This document shows, piece by piece, positions 53,955 through 64,000 of a DNA stretch of 64,000 nucleotides (within the stretch, counting starts at the first letter, position 1; the number at the start of each line of letters is the position of its first letter). Made by a program: the position numbers and the translations under genes. The notes beneath the pieces were generated by a model that saw only the letters and a list, made by a program, of their open reading frames with translations, was not told the DNA's origin and made no database searches. Where the stretch lies: positions 90,077 to 154,076 of the forward strand of contig CAUYLG010034991.1 in NCBI GenBank assembly GCA_963573385.1, given 5' to 3'. The stretch comes from Cacajao melanocephalus. Lineage: Eukaryota > Chordata > Mammalia > Primates > Pitheciidae.

Positions 53955-54635
53955 GCAGTTCAGGTGAGGGAAGGAAGAGGCTTTGAAGACTGCCGAAACA
54001 GGCACAGGGACGTCCACAAAGTGGGGCATCATAAAGGGCTGAGAAATTACACACCTGTGGCTCCCAGACAGAATATCATCCAACAACAAAAAGACCAGGG
54101 AAATAAAATTAAATCTCCTTTACTTGAGAGGTATGTTAGCACTTACTTCAGAGGGACTAAAAAGGCCCTTCTAGATCATCAGAAATAATGATCATTAAAC
54201 AATGTGGATGCATCTTGGTCCATATTTTAAACCATATGCCATTTTGAATGTTAATGTAATATAATCTCATATGGAGATATTTATTATAGGACATCTTAAA
54301 ATAACCAAGTTAAAAATTTAAGCACCTTTATTTTCCTCACAATCCAATATTCAAGCAAGCCCAAGTTCCACTGATTTTATTAAATTTGTCTTCTCCTCCT
54401 TCCTATCTGTGATGCCTGGTTCAGAATTTCATTACTCCTTGCCAAGGACTAGTGCAATGGCCTTCTACCTACATTCCCCATTGCACTCTTCAGGGCTGGC
54501 CATTTTGACAGTTTTGTCTGCCAAAGAGGAGTAGAGGCTGCTATCCAGCCATGCCTGTATTTCTAAACACCCCTCTCCCAGACTACCCACCCCCATCTCT
54601 GTAAGATGAATACAGGTACCAGCCTCTACCATATC
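53955..54635. other. Non-coding sequence, no gene seen
   Basis: The part at 54370-54500 may be an upstream piece of the following L2. Nothing else recognised. Confidence 0.4.
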
Positions 54636-54639
54636 CCTA

Positions 54640-54985
54640 GAGGAAAGGCCACATGCTTTGGAAAAAGTTATCAGTTGCTCAAAGTGGGCTAGTGTTAGCT
54701 CTACTCACGATCCATCAAAGTGTCTCTTCTAAGATGCCATCTAGAGTTAGCCTCTTGTTTAAAATCTTCCAAAGGCTTAAGGCCACTGTTCTTAGGATAA
54801 AATAAATAGAATCCATACTCCTTTTTAACATAGCTTATAAAGCTTTTTATCACATTTGTCATTGATGTCTTCTTGCATTTACTCACTACTAATGCTACAG
54901 TCCTATGAAACTAACTTCATGTACCCAGCCCAGCATATTGCCTCATCATGCCACTCACAACTCTTTCCCCAAACTTATACCTTGA
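54640..54985 (+). repeat. LINE-2 fragment
   Basis: 'ttcttaggataaaataaata', 'gaatccatactcctttttaa' and 'cagcccagcatattgcctca' follow sense L2. Confidence 0.65.
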
Positions 54986-54989
54986 ATAT

Positions 54990-55660
54990 GTATTCATCAA
55001 CACACCTATTGGATGAGCATGATCCATGCTGAAATCATCTTAGAGTTCCTATTTTCTGGTATGAACCTTGGTGTCCAGGAAATTCAATTAATAGTTACCA
55101 AAATTCTTTTAATGGGACATCAAAAGTGATACACGTATTTATCTGCTGATGTTCCTGACGTCACCTCTAAAGTGTTGAAGTGGAGAGAGTTGACTGAAGA
55201 GGTAGCAGGATAGATTTTGAAGATTTATCCTCTGACGTTTATATTAAAAATCTGCCACTGAGAGGGAATGAGGAATGTATTAGTTGCATTTACTCCACTG
55301 TGACTTTAAATGGTATCCTTGTCAAGAAAAAGCATGCAGAGAATTACTTAGGATGAAATTATTTAAAAGATTCAACCATTAGCAAGAAGTTAATTTTGCT
55401 TTCAAATACTTGGTTGACGTTTAAGTTTACTTTGATACATCCACATATCTCTCTCTGGCAGTAAAACTTTAAAAGAATCACGAAATGTGTAAAAACCATA
55501 AAGGGAAGTTTTCTATGGTGTCATATGCTGGTCCTTGTGTGCACATGAGTACACACACACACACACACACACACGCACTACCAGGTCATGTTGGTTTTCC
55601 ATATCATGTAAATCTCAGCATCAGCATTCCTATCTGGCACACCTCTAGGTACTCAATGAA
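54990..55660. other. Non-coding sequence with a CA repeat
   Basis: The (CA)n tract lies at 55549-55578. No other repeat or frame recognised. Confidence 0.5.
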
Positions 55661-55664
55661 TGGA

Positions 55665-55960
55665 AATCATATCCTGCTAATGCTTAAAACCCTCCAGTGG
55701 CTCCCCATCAAATCCTGAGCACTACTTGCCATTTCATTCATTATCAGGGTCATTCCGACCTCTCCAATCACCCCAAGCACCATGTTGCTGCATGCACTTT
55801 GCTCTGTCTCAAGAACCTCCTTTCAATCCTCCAAGCAGGCCACAATCTTTCTAGCTCCTCTGACATTCCCTTTCCAATACCAAAGCCTGTCTAGGATACT
55901 TTTAGATTTCAAAATGCCATTCTGCTGTTACTTCCTCTGTAAAATCTCACCACAGTGAAC
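55665..55960 (+). repeat. LINE-2 fragment
   Basis: 'ccctccagtggctccccatc', 'attccgacctctccaatcac' and 'tacttcctctgtaaaatctc' are strong sense L2 blocks. Confidence 0.8.
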
Positions 55961-55964
55961 ATAT

Positions 55965-56515
55965 CTTAGTTTTGTTTGTCAAATACTCCTTTTCCTTCTT
56001 AATTTTGGGAAAACTCATTCTCCATAGCTTGGTTGGGACTGTTCCTATACCTACACCAGCCTAAGCCTGAAAATCAGTTCCTAAGCCTGAAAGTCAGTCC
56101 CTGGACTCTTTAGGTTGGCTTATCAATGTCAGGAAGAAATTAATAAGAGTTATAAAAGACCTTTATCTCAGAGGAACTGGAGAATGGGAGGCCAAATGAA
56201 AAATAGGTGTAAAAAATAAGATGACTCTCAAGGTTATTTCTGAGGCAAGACTTTGGACTTCAAGAACAAGGCAAAGGTACTACCTCTGGAACCAGAGCTA
56301 GAAGTCAGAAAAAGGCTCTCAAGGGTGATTTCACATACGGCTATTATCCTTAAGATCTGGAGGTTCTTGTGTTTTCCCAGCGTGGGGTTGCACTGAACCT
56401 AGAGCCTAAGCCAGAGGTAAGCCTGCTCAGATCAGCCAAATGACTTTGCATTGGGGACTGATGGGTTAAACGGGATCTAACAGGTTTTCACACAGTGCAG
56501 CAGACAGAGCACACC
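55965..56515. other. Non-coding sequence, no gene seen
   Basis: A local direct repeat of about 20 bases around CCTAAGCCTGAAA(A/G)TCAGT(T/C)CC occurs at about 56061-56101. Otherwise nothing recognised. Confidence 0.45.
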
Positions 56516-56519
56516 ATAG

Positions 56520-56745
56520 TGGAAAACAGATAGGATTAAGAGACAGATGGGCTCTGCAACTTTCTAGCTTTGTGACTTTGGGTAAGATATCCAAATTTTC
56601 TGAGCCTCAGTATGTTCATCATTAAATGGAGATAGCAATATTGATCCAGCAGAGCTGTTGTAAGGATTATAAATAATATAAATGATTATAAATGGCATAC
56701 ACAACTCTCTTAACCCAGTGTCTGAAGCAAAGTAGAGTTGCCGTA
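56520..56745 (+). repeat. MIR SINE, nearly full-length
   Basis: 'gctctgcaactttctagctt', 'tgtgactttgggtaag' and 'gagcctcagtatgttcatc', then 'tgttgtaaggattataaa', run in order across the whole MIR consensus. Confidence 0.88.
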
Positions 56746-56794
56746 AATCCTGGTTTTCACAATTATAGCACTTCAGGAAGGAAGAGTTTTCTCA

Positions 56795-56965
56795 AAGTGT
56801 GATCTGCCTGAGTGCCTATTAAAATACCAATGTCTGGGCCCCAGGATGAACTTACTCAACCAAATGGGTCCCTCAACTATGCGTTTTAACTTACACCCCA
56901 GATAATTTTTAAATACCTAGGATTTAATTTTCTAGGTGATTCTTAAATAAAAATGATAAATCAAG
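56795..56965 (+). mobile_element. MER5-like hAT remnant (degraded)
   Basis: 'tttctcaaagtgtgatctgc', 'ctgggccccaggatgaac' and 'atgcgttttaacttacaccc' keep the order of a MER5/MER20-type element. Confidence 0.5.
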
Positions 56966-57085
56966 GAATCATTGAAATACGGTGGAGACCAAAGAAAATA
57001 AGACATAGCAGGGAAGAACAGAGGGCAAGAAAGCCAAAGGGACTTTGAGGCTTACCACTTCTGTTAAGAATCACAATAAGAGGAT

Positions 57086-57150
57086 CGGTCAGAACAACAA
57101 CAGGGGCAATAACAGCTACAATAAGAACAATACAACAGCAGCAGCAGCAT
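57086..57150 (+). repeat. CAA/CAG-rich low-complexity tract
   Basis: Imperfect AAC and ACA triplets pass into a short (CAG)n at 57136-57147. Confidence 0.7.
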
Positions 57151-57179
57151 TAGCAATTACAAAATACTGTCGTCAGATT

Positions 57180-57355
57180 GCTCTAAAAACTTTACGTATA
57201 GCAATTCCTTGAATCCTCATAATAGCCCCATGAAATATGTCTCATTATTATCCTCCCATTGCAGATGAGGAAACTGAAGTTCAAAGGCATCAACTAACAT
57301 AGCCAAGATCACACAGGGAATTAATGATGAAGGTGTGAATCAAACCCAGGCAGGC
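57180..57355 (-). repeat. MIR SINE, antisense
   Basis: 'tgaatcctcataatagcccc', 'cattgcagatgaggaaactg' and 'gccaagatcacacaggga' are antisense MIR blocks. Confidence 0.88.
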
Positions 57356-57584
57356 CATGTGCAGAGGACATGCAGTCAGCCCCTGTGCTGTGACAGAGAA
57401 AAAGACACCCCAGTGTTGCCACTAATGCTATCATCAGCCCCCACGTGCTGGCTAAGCATGTCGCTATGAACATAAGCATCTGGCATCCCACTATCTGTCT
57501 GCATCCTCTTTCACCCACACAAACACAGCTGCTCTTCTATTGCTCACAACGGCTCTGGCCCCAGGTGACAGCACTTCCTTCCTC

Positions 57585-57725
57585 CATGTGAATCTGCTGT
57601 CTGCAAGCCCCATTGAGTCCACTGGGTCAGGGCCATGCCTCTCTCATTCAACCAAGTATCCCCAGGGACCAGGGGAGGATCTGAAACAAGGGAGGGACTC
57701 CACCAATATATGTTGAATAACTGAT
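57585..57725 (+). repeat. LINE-2 3' end (diverged)
   Basis: 'gcaagccccattgagtccac' and 'gtcagggccatgcctctct', ending 'atatgttgaataactgatgc', match the sense L2 end. Confidence 0.55.
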
Positions 57726-57729
57726 GCTC

Positions 57730-58065
57730 TATAGTAGACTCAGATCTCCAACTCCTTCTAGTTCTTCAAACTATGAATAAGAACAAACTCTTGCCACAAC
57801 ATTTTCCATTCTTGGAAAGCTTTTCAAGCTGCCTTACATAAATGTCATCTAAATTATAAATATAATTTCCCAATCCCCTACTCTGGGCTAGACAAATCTT
57901 CAGAGGCTCCCCTTAATGATAAATAACTCTCTACCTAGAACCAAAGTCTGGTTCAGTTGGCATCTACTGCATGCCTACTATATGCTAGACTCTATGTGGG
58001 CACTTTCATTAGCAGTTTCCAGAGCATACCACATAGTAGGTTCTTAATCAGTATAGATGCTACTA
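57730..58065. other. Non-coding sequence with weak L2/MIR-like words
   Basis: 'catgcctactatatgctaga' near 57970 hints at another antisense L2 end, and 'acatagtaggttcttaatca' near 58030 at a sense one. Both are too short to call. Confidence 0.4.
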
Positions 58066-58069
58066 CTTG

Positions 58070-58290
58070 AATTATGACTGAGCTACATCCAGATCAATCC
58101 ATTGTGAACTGAAAATATAGTAAGTCAAAAGTGAGATTTCAACTTACAATATTTCCAGGTTAAAATGGGTTTATCTGCATGTAGCCCCGTTGTAAGTACA
58201 GGACAATACCGAACGCCCTGTCACTTTTACATCATTGTAAAGTTGAAAATCACAAGTTGAACCATCATAAGTAGGGAACTCATGTATGTG
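58070..58290. mobile_element. Tigger-type (pogo/Tc1) DNA transposon remnant
   Basis: The paired words 'aagtcaaaagtgagatttca' and 'tgtaaagttgaaaatcac', then 'aagttgaaccatcataagta', resemble the ends of a Tigger MITE with decayed CpGs. Orientation not fixed. Confidence 0.6.
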
Positions 58291-58294
58291 ATAA

Positions 58295-58900
58295 ACTCTC
58301 TGAGGTTCAAATTATGGCCCCTCATTGAATAGGAGACAAACTGAGGTAAAGATGATTTAAGAACTTACACAACTCTGATCCAAGACTTCAATGGGCAAGT
58401 TCAATGCTCTCTTCACCATGTAGCAGGGAGATGGTTTGATAAACAAAGGGTTTAACGCAACAGTACTATAAGCTTTGAGTAAATTTCATAAATGCAATGG
58501 TTTACATTGTTATTGTTTTTCATACCAACGTAAGATGAGAAATTAATTAGAAGCTAACAGCGTCTTACATTTTCGTAGTACTTATTGTCTCTTGACTAGA
58601 CTTCACAGGAATTAATTTTAAAAGAACAGTCTTCTAGAAAGATGTCAAGTGATTTATTCAAATTCCCTCTCCATATATTCTATACTACCTTAAATTTACA
58701 AAAGTTTCAAAATATAGGGTAAAACACATTTAAAATTTGACAAAACAGCAAAATGACATTTGATATAAAGTCCTATCATGACATTAATACATGAATAATT
58801 TCTCAGATACTAATAATGGATCACAGAAGGGACTAAAAGGTTTGAGAAATTATGATACCTGCCCTCAAGAAAGTTACCATATGGCAGGTTCTAATAACAA
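58295..58900. other. AT-rich non-coding sequence, no gene seen
   Basis: No repeat or frame recognised. Confidence 0.4.
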
Positions 58901-58904
58901 GGGC

Positions 58905-59075
58905 TAACATTTATAGAACACACAGTGAGCTCCAGGCATGAGAATGCTCTTTTGATCTTCTTTAAACCTCACAGCAGATACTATACCTTGTGCAGAGACT
59001 AAGGCTCAGAGAGGTTAAACAACTTACTCGATATCACAAGGTATCACAGGACTGATTCCAGAACTGAACCTTTCA
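58905..59075 (-). repeat. MIR SINE, antisense
   Basis: 'ctaacatttatagaacacac', 'gactaaggctcagagaggtt' and 'aaacaacttactcgatatca' are antisense MIR blocks. Confidence 0.85.
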
Positions 59076-59079
59076 TCAT

Positions 59080-59595
59080 TATTCTATTTTGGTTTTGGAT
59101 AAAATACATAAACCGATACATATAAGACAACACAGAATGAGAAGGATACAACCAGAGATCTGCAAACAAAAGTATGAAAACATAGGAGTTAAGTCATCCT
59201 GAGAAAATCAGAAAAGACTCTTGCGGGTGACAGCTTTTGACATGGTGGCCAATGGTCCCCACCTAGTATTCAGCCCTTGTGGGGTTCCCTCTCCTTGAGT
59301 GTGGGCAGGACCTAGTGACTCTCTTTCAATAGCTAGAATACAGCAGAAGCAAAGGGATGTCACTCCTAGAACAGGTTACAAAAAGCTGACTCTGTCTCAT
59401 TCTCACTCAGCCTCCTGCAGAAGCACTCTCATGAAGCCCACTGCTGTGTGATGAACTGCTCCGTGGAGAGGTTCATGTGGGAAGGAACCCAGGGAGGCCT
59501 CTGGCCAACAGCCAGCAAGGAACTGGGGCCCTCAGTCCAGCTACTCCCAAGGAAAAGAATCCTGCAACAACCACGTGAATAAACCAAGGAAGCAG
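59080..59595. other. Non-coding sequence, no gene seen
   Basis: No repeat firmly recognised. Part of 59240-59590 may be an old LTR or DNA element. Confidence 0.4.
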
Positions 59596-59600
59596 TTTGT

Positions 59601-59923
59601 CTTAGTTCAGGCTTCTGTAACAAAACTTCATAAATTGGGTAGTTTAAACAGTAGAACTTATTTCCCCCAGTCTGGAAGTTGTAAGACTAAGATCAAAGTG
59701 CTGGCCAACTGGGTTCCTGGTGAGGGCTCTCTTTCTATTGCAGATAGCCACCTTCTTGGTGTGACCACACATGGATAAGTAAAAGATCACCATCTCTTCT
59801 GTCTCTTCTTATAAAGGCACTTATCTCATACATGAGGGCTCTACCTTTGACTTAACTACTTCCCAAAGATCCCACCTCCTAACACCATCATATTGGGGAT
59901 TTGAGATTCAACACAGAAATTTG
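59601..59923 (-). mobile_element. LTR-like repeat, antisense (same family as 23236-23552)
   Basis: CTTAGTTCAGGCTTCTGTAA at the left and 'atgagggctctacctttgac', 'atcccacctcctaacaccat' and 'ttgagattcaacacag' to the right mirror the blocks of the + strand copy at 23.2 kb. Confidence 0.75.
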
Positions 59924-60093
59924 AGGGGAAAAAAAAATTTAGTCCACAGCATATATTTTTTCCAGTAAAGCCTATGAAATGACTTAAGCCTTGTAGGAAC
60001 CCCTGAACAGAAGGATCCAGCTAAGCCACACCTGAATTCTTGACCTACAGAAACTTCGCAGTCAGAAAGGCAGACGTATAGCCACATGATTTG

Positions 60094-60227
60094 TTTTTTG
60101 TTATTTTGTGTTGTCTTAAATTTTTAAAAACAATTTGTGGGTACATAGTAAGTATATGCATTGATGGGGTACATGAGCTGTTTTGATACAGACATGCAAT
60201 GCCAAATAATCGCATATGAAAAAGGGG
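60094..60227 (-). mobile_element. Short LINE-1 insertion with perfect 13 bp target-site duplication
   Basis: A 134 base antisense L1 3' end, matching the end of the L1 at 15826-16322 in the other orientation. GCCACATGATTTG occurs at 60081-60093 and 60228-60240 with no mismatch, a clear target-site duplication. Strong 5' truncation. Confidence 0.9.
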
Positions 60228-60259
60228 GCCACATGATTTGCCATTGGGTTAATTTGTTA

Positions 60260-60812
60260 GACAATAATTAACTAATGTGGTGTATGGAGGATGCAGGCAG
60301 TGAATGTGTTTGCAGCCCAGGTTCCATCCCTGGGCCCTCCTCTGACTTTAGTCACCAGCTGCAGTGATTGGTGCCATGAACACTCAGGCCCTCCTCTAAC
60401 TGGCAGAGTCCTATCTGGAATATGCACTGTGCCTCTTTCTGCTTTTGAACCAAGGACTGCTTCAATACTGAAGGATCCCCAGGCTAGAAGAGCAGCGAAA
60501 TGCCCCAGGAGTCACCCACACAGAAGAAGAGGAGAGCAGGGGGAGAGATGCCCAGGCTTTACCCTTCAGACAGACAGTTCCAGAAGACAGAAAGTCTTTT
60601 CAGGAAATTGTCAATGAGCCAGTAGGATTGAGCTCTCAATAGCAACAGCAATAACCTTGATAAAGCGTGTGTACGTGGCCCTTTTTTCCCCTTTCTTGAC
60701 TCATTTCTCATATTCCCCATTCCTGTTTCCCATGATCGCTTCCCAAATAAACTGTCTACATTCAAAGCCTTGTTGTAAGCTCTATTTTTGGGGAAACCAT
60801 ACCAACAACACA
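60260..60812 (+). mobile_element. Solo LTR (ERVL/MaLR-like, family uncertain)
   Basis: The right end has 'ctcatttctcatattcccca', 'gatcgcttcccaaataaact' with AATAAA at 60746-60751, and TTTTTGGGGAAACC near the 3' end. This is the R/U5-like end of a common mammalian LTR. The left boundary is uncertain. Confidence 0.6.
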
Positions 60813-60929
60813 CAGGATTGAACTCTTCATGATAGTGGGATTTGAATGAGAAAATGGATTGTGGTAAGCAAAGAGAGTAGAGAAGGGGAAGTGTGGGTCA
60901 TGTTCAGGGGATGACAAATGATGTGGTTT

Positions 60930-61095
60930 CTTTAGGATGGAGTTTCTAATCCTGCCTAAAAGACACTTGATACAATGGAGATTCCAAGTTCCTTTTCCTG
61001 GAGAATCTGATTCCTGGGAAGAGGCCTAGGAATCTGCATTTTAACTCATAACTGTCCCAATAATTATTTTATAGACCTCACATTTAGGAAGCAAG
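60930..61095 (+). mobile_element. MER5/MER20-like hAT remnant (weak)
   Basis: 'ctggagaatctgattcctgg', then 'aatctgcattttaactcata', fit the middle of such elements. Both ends are eroded. Confidence 0.4.
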
Positions 61096-61099
61096 GAGG

Positions 61100-62030
61100 T
61101 AAAAGGTGGGCCTCTTAGGAGCAAGCAAGGTAGTAATACAGCAAATTTGGTTGAAGTCATGCTGAGGAAAAAACCTTAAAGTCTTTCTTAAAAGACTGGA
61201 ATACATCCTGAAAGCAATAGGAAGCCATTGAAAATTTTTGAGCAGAGGACTACGACAATTGAGACATTATAAAATTATTTGGGAGCAGCAAGATACACAT
61301 AGATTTCCTGAGACAAAAATTAAGGTGAGATACAATATTAGAAACATGAAGGTCAATAAAAAGGTTATTGCAAGTGTTTAGGTGATGTGGAATAGGAATT
61401 CAACTGAAATAACTACTTTTTAAAAGGGGGAGGTAGCTTTTCGTGAAATAAGCCTGAAATTTAAATTAAATGACTCGTACATTTCCCTCTCTGTCTTGCA
61501 GATTGCATTTGTAGGGCCTCTATGCATTTCTTTATCATTCTTGGCATGCACTATTAATCTCTTTCTGGTAATTAATTACCACTACATTACTCTCAAAGTT
61601 ATAGAATTTTCTCAGGAGAATACTGTGCACTTAAGAAATAGATGATTATTTACGTAGCTGGACCTCTTGGAAACATTTACATTTTTCCTTTAGGATGATT
61701 AAAGCCTAATGCAAATCGAGTTTTTAACTTAGGCTCCAAACATATTTTTTATGTGTTTAATTGGAAGTTTCACACTTACCTGGGTGTTAGTTTAGAAATG
61801 AAGCAGATTTTTTAATTAAATCAAATCAGAAATTCATTACTGCCTTAAAACAAAATGTTAAAGCAAAAATCAGTCAGGGAAAAAGGCCAATGCAGTCTTT
61901 GGTTTGGGTTGCATTTTGTCTGCATGTTTGTTTTTCTTTTGGGCTAAAGGATTAAGCAATATCTACCACAAAATATAATCTACATTCTCAAGACTAAGTA
62001 ATTTGATTATTGTTATTATTAAATAATAAA
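61100..62030. other. AT-rich non-coding sequence, no gene seen
   Basis: No repeat family or coding frame recognised. Confidence 0.45.
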
Positions 62031-62034
62031 TGAT

Positions 62035-62112
62035 ATTCTCTCCCTCTCTCTCTCTTTACCCCATCTTTCTCTTTCTCCCTTCCTTCCCTCTTCTCCTCCT
62101 CTCTCACTCTCA
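62035..62112 (+). repeat. Pyrimidine (CT) tract
   Basis: Almost only C and T on the + strand for about 78 bases, with a CT dinucleotide core and CCTT words. Confidence 0.88.
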
Positions 62113-62405
62113 TTTTATAATAGCACTTATAATCATAGGGCACAAGAACATCCAATTCACCTCTGATGAGATGAAGTCTCTCTCTTTGTAACACACAGAT
62201 CCCATGTACAATGCAGGAATATGGATTAGGGATTATGGAATCAACCCAATTAGTTTTCATCCCAGCTGTTATGCCTGCATGCTGCAAGCCCATGGAGAAT
62301 GTTAGTTGCCAATTTTATGAGGTATTTATAAACATTAAAACAAACAGATGAGATTCTTAGAAGAAAATCTGATGCTGAATAAGAGCGCAGTTAACAAGTA
62401 CTCTG
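62113..62405. other. Non-coding spacer
   Basis: Nothing recognised between the CT tract and the FLAM element. Confidence 0.4.
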
Positions 62406-62407
62406 TT

Positions 62408-62585
62408 TTTTGTGTGTTTGTTTGTTTTTAGAGACAGGGTCCTGCCATGTTGCCCAGGTTGCAGTGGCTATTCACAGGCATCATCCTCAGAGTGCACTGC
62501 ATCCCCCAATTCCTGGCCTCATGATCCTTCCGTCTCAGCCTCCTAAGTAGCTGGGATTATGGGTACACACCAACATGCCTAGCTC
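62408..62585 (-). mobile_element. FLAM-type free left Alu monomer, antisense
   Basis: After a TTTG-rich head, AGAGACAGGGTCCTGCCATG leads into GCAGTGGCTATTCACAGGC. That is the reverse complement of the 7SL-derived 'gcctgtgaatagccactgc', which is lost in dimeric Alu. The other end reads TCAGCCTCCTAAGTAGCTGG. Only one monomer is present (about 150 bases), so this is a free left monomer or 7SL-derived relative rather than an Alu dimer. Confidence 0.75.
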
Positions 62586-62589
62586 TCTG

Positions 62590-63515
62590 TCAACCTCATA
62601 CCCATGCCACAGAGGAGTCTTGCCACCATCTCTGAGGTGTACAGTGGTGGTGGAGGTGTGGGGACACATGGGTCCTCCACAGACCTCTTCCAGCTGCCTT
62701 ATTTGTAAACTCCTCTCCATCACCCTCATGAATAATATTAAATCCCTTATTGGCAAGCATTCATTGTAAGTGTGAAGAAATTGATCTGTGTTTATTTACT
62801 GTAGAGTAAGGGAATTTAGGTGGTACACAACTCTCTCAACTTTTATTAGCACTGAAATAGATCATGCTTCCTTTTTTTCTTGGTTGATTCAGAGGATACT
62901 CTATATGATAGATTACTTCATTTATCTGCTGTTATGAATGGCTGAGAGGATACTGAAATTAAGCAGCATCATATTTGCCCTTTCAGATATTTTTTTGGGA
63001 GTGAGTGGAGACAGCAGGCACCAAGATGTTGCTACTCACACAGTCGCAACAAAGGCATAGAAGAAGACATCCAAAACTAAATCTGGAATATTTGCTTCCT
63101 CTTCTGTTGCCTTAGGTCACCCAATTGTAAATGCACATAGTCTCACAAACCTATGCCTGGAAGGCAGACTGGGAAGTTCATGAATGGACTATTATTAACC
63201 ATTTCATGAGATTTACAGAGAAAGAAAGAAACCATAAGACATTTTTAAAAGAATGAACAAGCCAGAGAATTAAAGAAAGAGAGAGCAAGAGAGAGATGAC
63301 ATTGATGGTGCTCAAAAGGAAAAAGGTCAGCAGAACCATTCTTTTTGAATATAACATATCAAGTTCGATTAATACCAAGACAAAGCATTAACTGGTGAAT
63401 TCAGGCAAGCATGTATTTAGAGAATCAGCCAAGAAAACATGGATAAGACTTCATAGTGATTATATTCGTGCAACCACAGAAGTTAGATGAGCCAAGAACT
63501 CAGTTGAAATTTAAT
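62590..63515. other. Non-coding sequence, no gene seen
   Basis: Antiparallel short frames at 62535-62769 are not supported. A GA-rich stretch lies at about 63270-63297. Confidence 0.45.
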
Positions 63516-63520
63516 GAAAT

Positions 63521-64000
63521 GGGGAGAGATCCAAGATGGCCGATTAACAACAGCTCAGGACTGTAGCTCCCAGTGAAAGCACACACAGCGAGTGGACACC
63601 GCAATTTTAGACGAATTTCTGTGGCCCACAAACTGGGAGATTGCCGGCGGAGGAGCCACACGTGTCGCCAGCGTGACTCTTTTGGCCGGCGCAGCTGTTT
63701 TGCCGGGATCCCGGCGCGGCGCAGTGCTTCTCAGTGCGGAGTATACGCGACTGGGTGCCCATCCACACAAGGAGAATAGCAATTGGAATTGCTGAGGACT
63801 GAGAGTTTCACAGTAAGCACAGCTGAACCCCGGAAGGCCTAGCTCTGTGGGGAAGGGTCGTCCGCCAAAGGAAAACTAAGAAACAGAAAAAACTTCATCA
63901 CCAACAAGCCAGACGTCCACTCAGACCCAATCTGAAAGTCGGCAATTACAAAGACGACAGGTGGATAAATCCACAAAAATGGGAAGAAACCAGTGCAAAA
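63521..64000 (+). mobile_element. LINE-1 5' end (older L1PA/L1PB-type) with ORF1 start, cut by window edge
   Basis: The sense L1 5' UTR starts at GGGGAGAGATCCAAGATGGC, including the YY1-type word CAAGATGGCCG at 63532-63542 that positions L1 transcription. Many CpGs lie in 63589-63730. The ORF1 ATG is at 63979-63981 with the start MGRNQ visible. The 5' UTR is about 458 bases, much shorter than the roughly 900 of young L1s, so an internal deletion or a shorter older type is likely. Whether the element is full length lies outside the window. Confidence 0.93.
63532..63542 (+). promoter_or_regulatory. YY1-type site of the L1 promoter
   Basis: CAAGATGGCCG lies 11 bases into the element, the usual place of the YY1 site that directs correct L1 start. 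It is intact here. Confidence 0.75.

Noticed and set aside
63555..63795. Three overlapping frames of 67-75 codons at the right end
   Set aside because: They lie in the L1 5' UTR. An antisense ORF0-like product was considered, but this older, shortened UTR gives no recognisable ORF0 start.

Overview
The window looks like primate nuclear DNA (human or a close catarrhine). It is AT-rich, CpG-poor, and full of dimeric Alu elements, L1PA/L1PB-type LINE-1 pieces and MaLR LTRs. The species cannot be settled from the sequence alone. The only protein-coding gene I can support is the terminal exon of PTCHD1, at the left edge. Its reading frame is already open at base 2, runs to a stop at 1088-1090, and ends in the PDZ ligand ITTV. 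In human PTCHD1 lies on the + strand of Xp22.11, so the rest of the window is inferred to be its 3' UTR and downstream gene-poor flank.

Layout. 1-1090: C-terminal 362 residues of PTCHD1. From 1091: 3' UTR, with the first AATAAA at 1154, then a CA repeat; how far the UTR runs is unknown. 2.3-17.5 kb: unique AT-rich DNA with MIR, L2 and hAT remnants, Alus at 7.1, 11.1 and 13.2 kb, several CA microsatellites, and an unassigned 250 bp sequence present twice (2366-2618 and 10161-10411). 17.5-19.6 kb: a partial Alu abutting a 5'-truncated L1 whose ORF2 is broken into short frames. 21.5-23.6 kb: two Alus, a hAT remnant and an LTR-like repeat. 26.6-26.9 kb: a long pyrimidine tract followed by GT repeats. 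29.0-29.6 kb: an LTR-like sequence with degenerate 34 bp repeats. 32-33.3 kb: L2 interrupted by an AluJ. 34.7-36.5 kb: a 260 bp direct repeat flanking 1.3 kb of LTR-like sequence. 37.9-53.9 kb: three MaLR LTRs on the minus strand, one MLT2 LTR on the plus strand, an AluY/S-type element, and an L1 3' end. 54-60.8 kb: L2, MIR, Tigger-like and LTR remnants, and a small L1 insertion with a perfect 13 bp target-site duplication. 62.4 kb: a monomeric FLAM-type Alu ancestor. 63.5 kb to the end: the 5' end of an L1 of the L1PA/PB group, cut by the window edge at the start of ORF1.

I found no operon, CRISPR array, tRNA, rRNA or convincing new protein gene. The items most worth checking are the two unexplained pairs of locally duplicated sequence, the structure at 34.7-36.5 kb, the true 3' end of PTCHD1, and a CpG cluster near an AP-1 site at 49.85-50.09 kb. 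Repeat calls are recognition by eye: subfamily names are tentative, and boundaries are good to about 5-30 bases.
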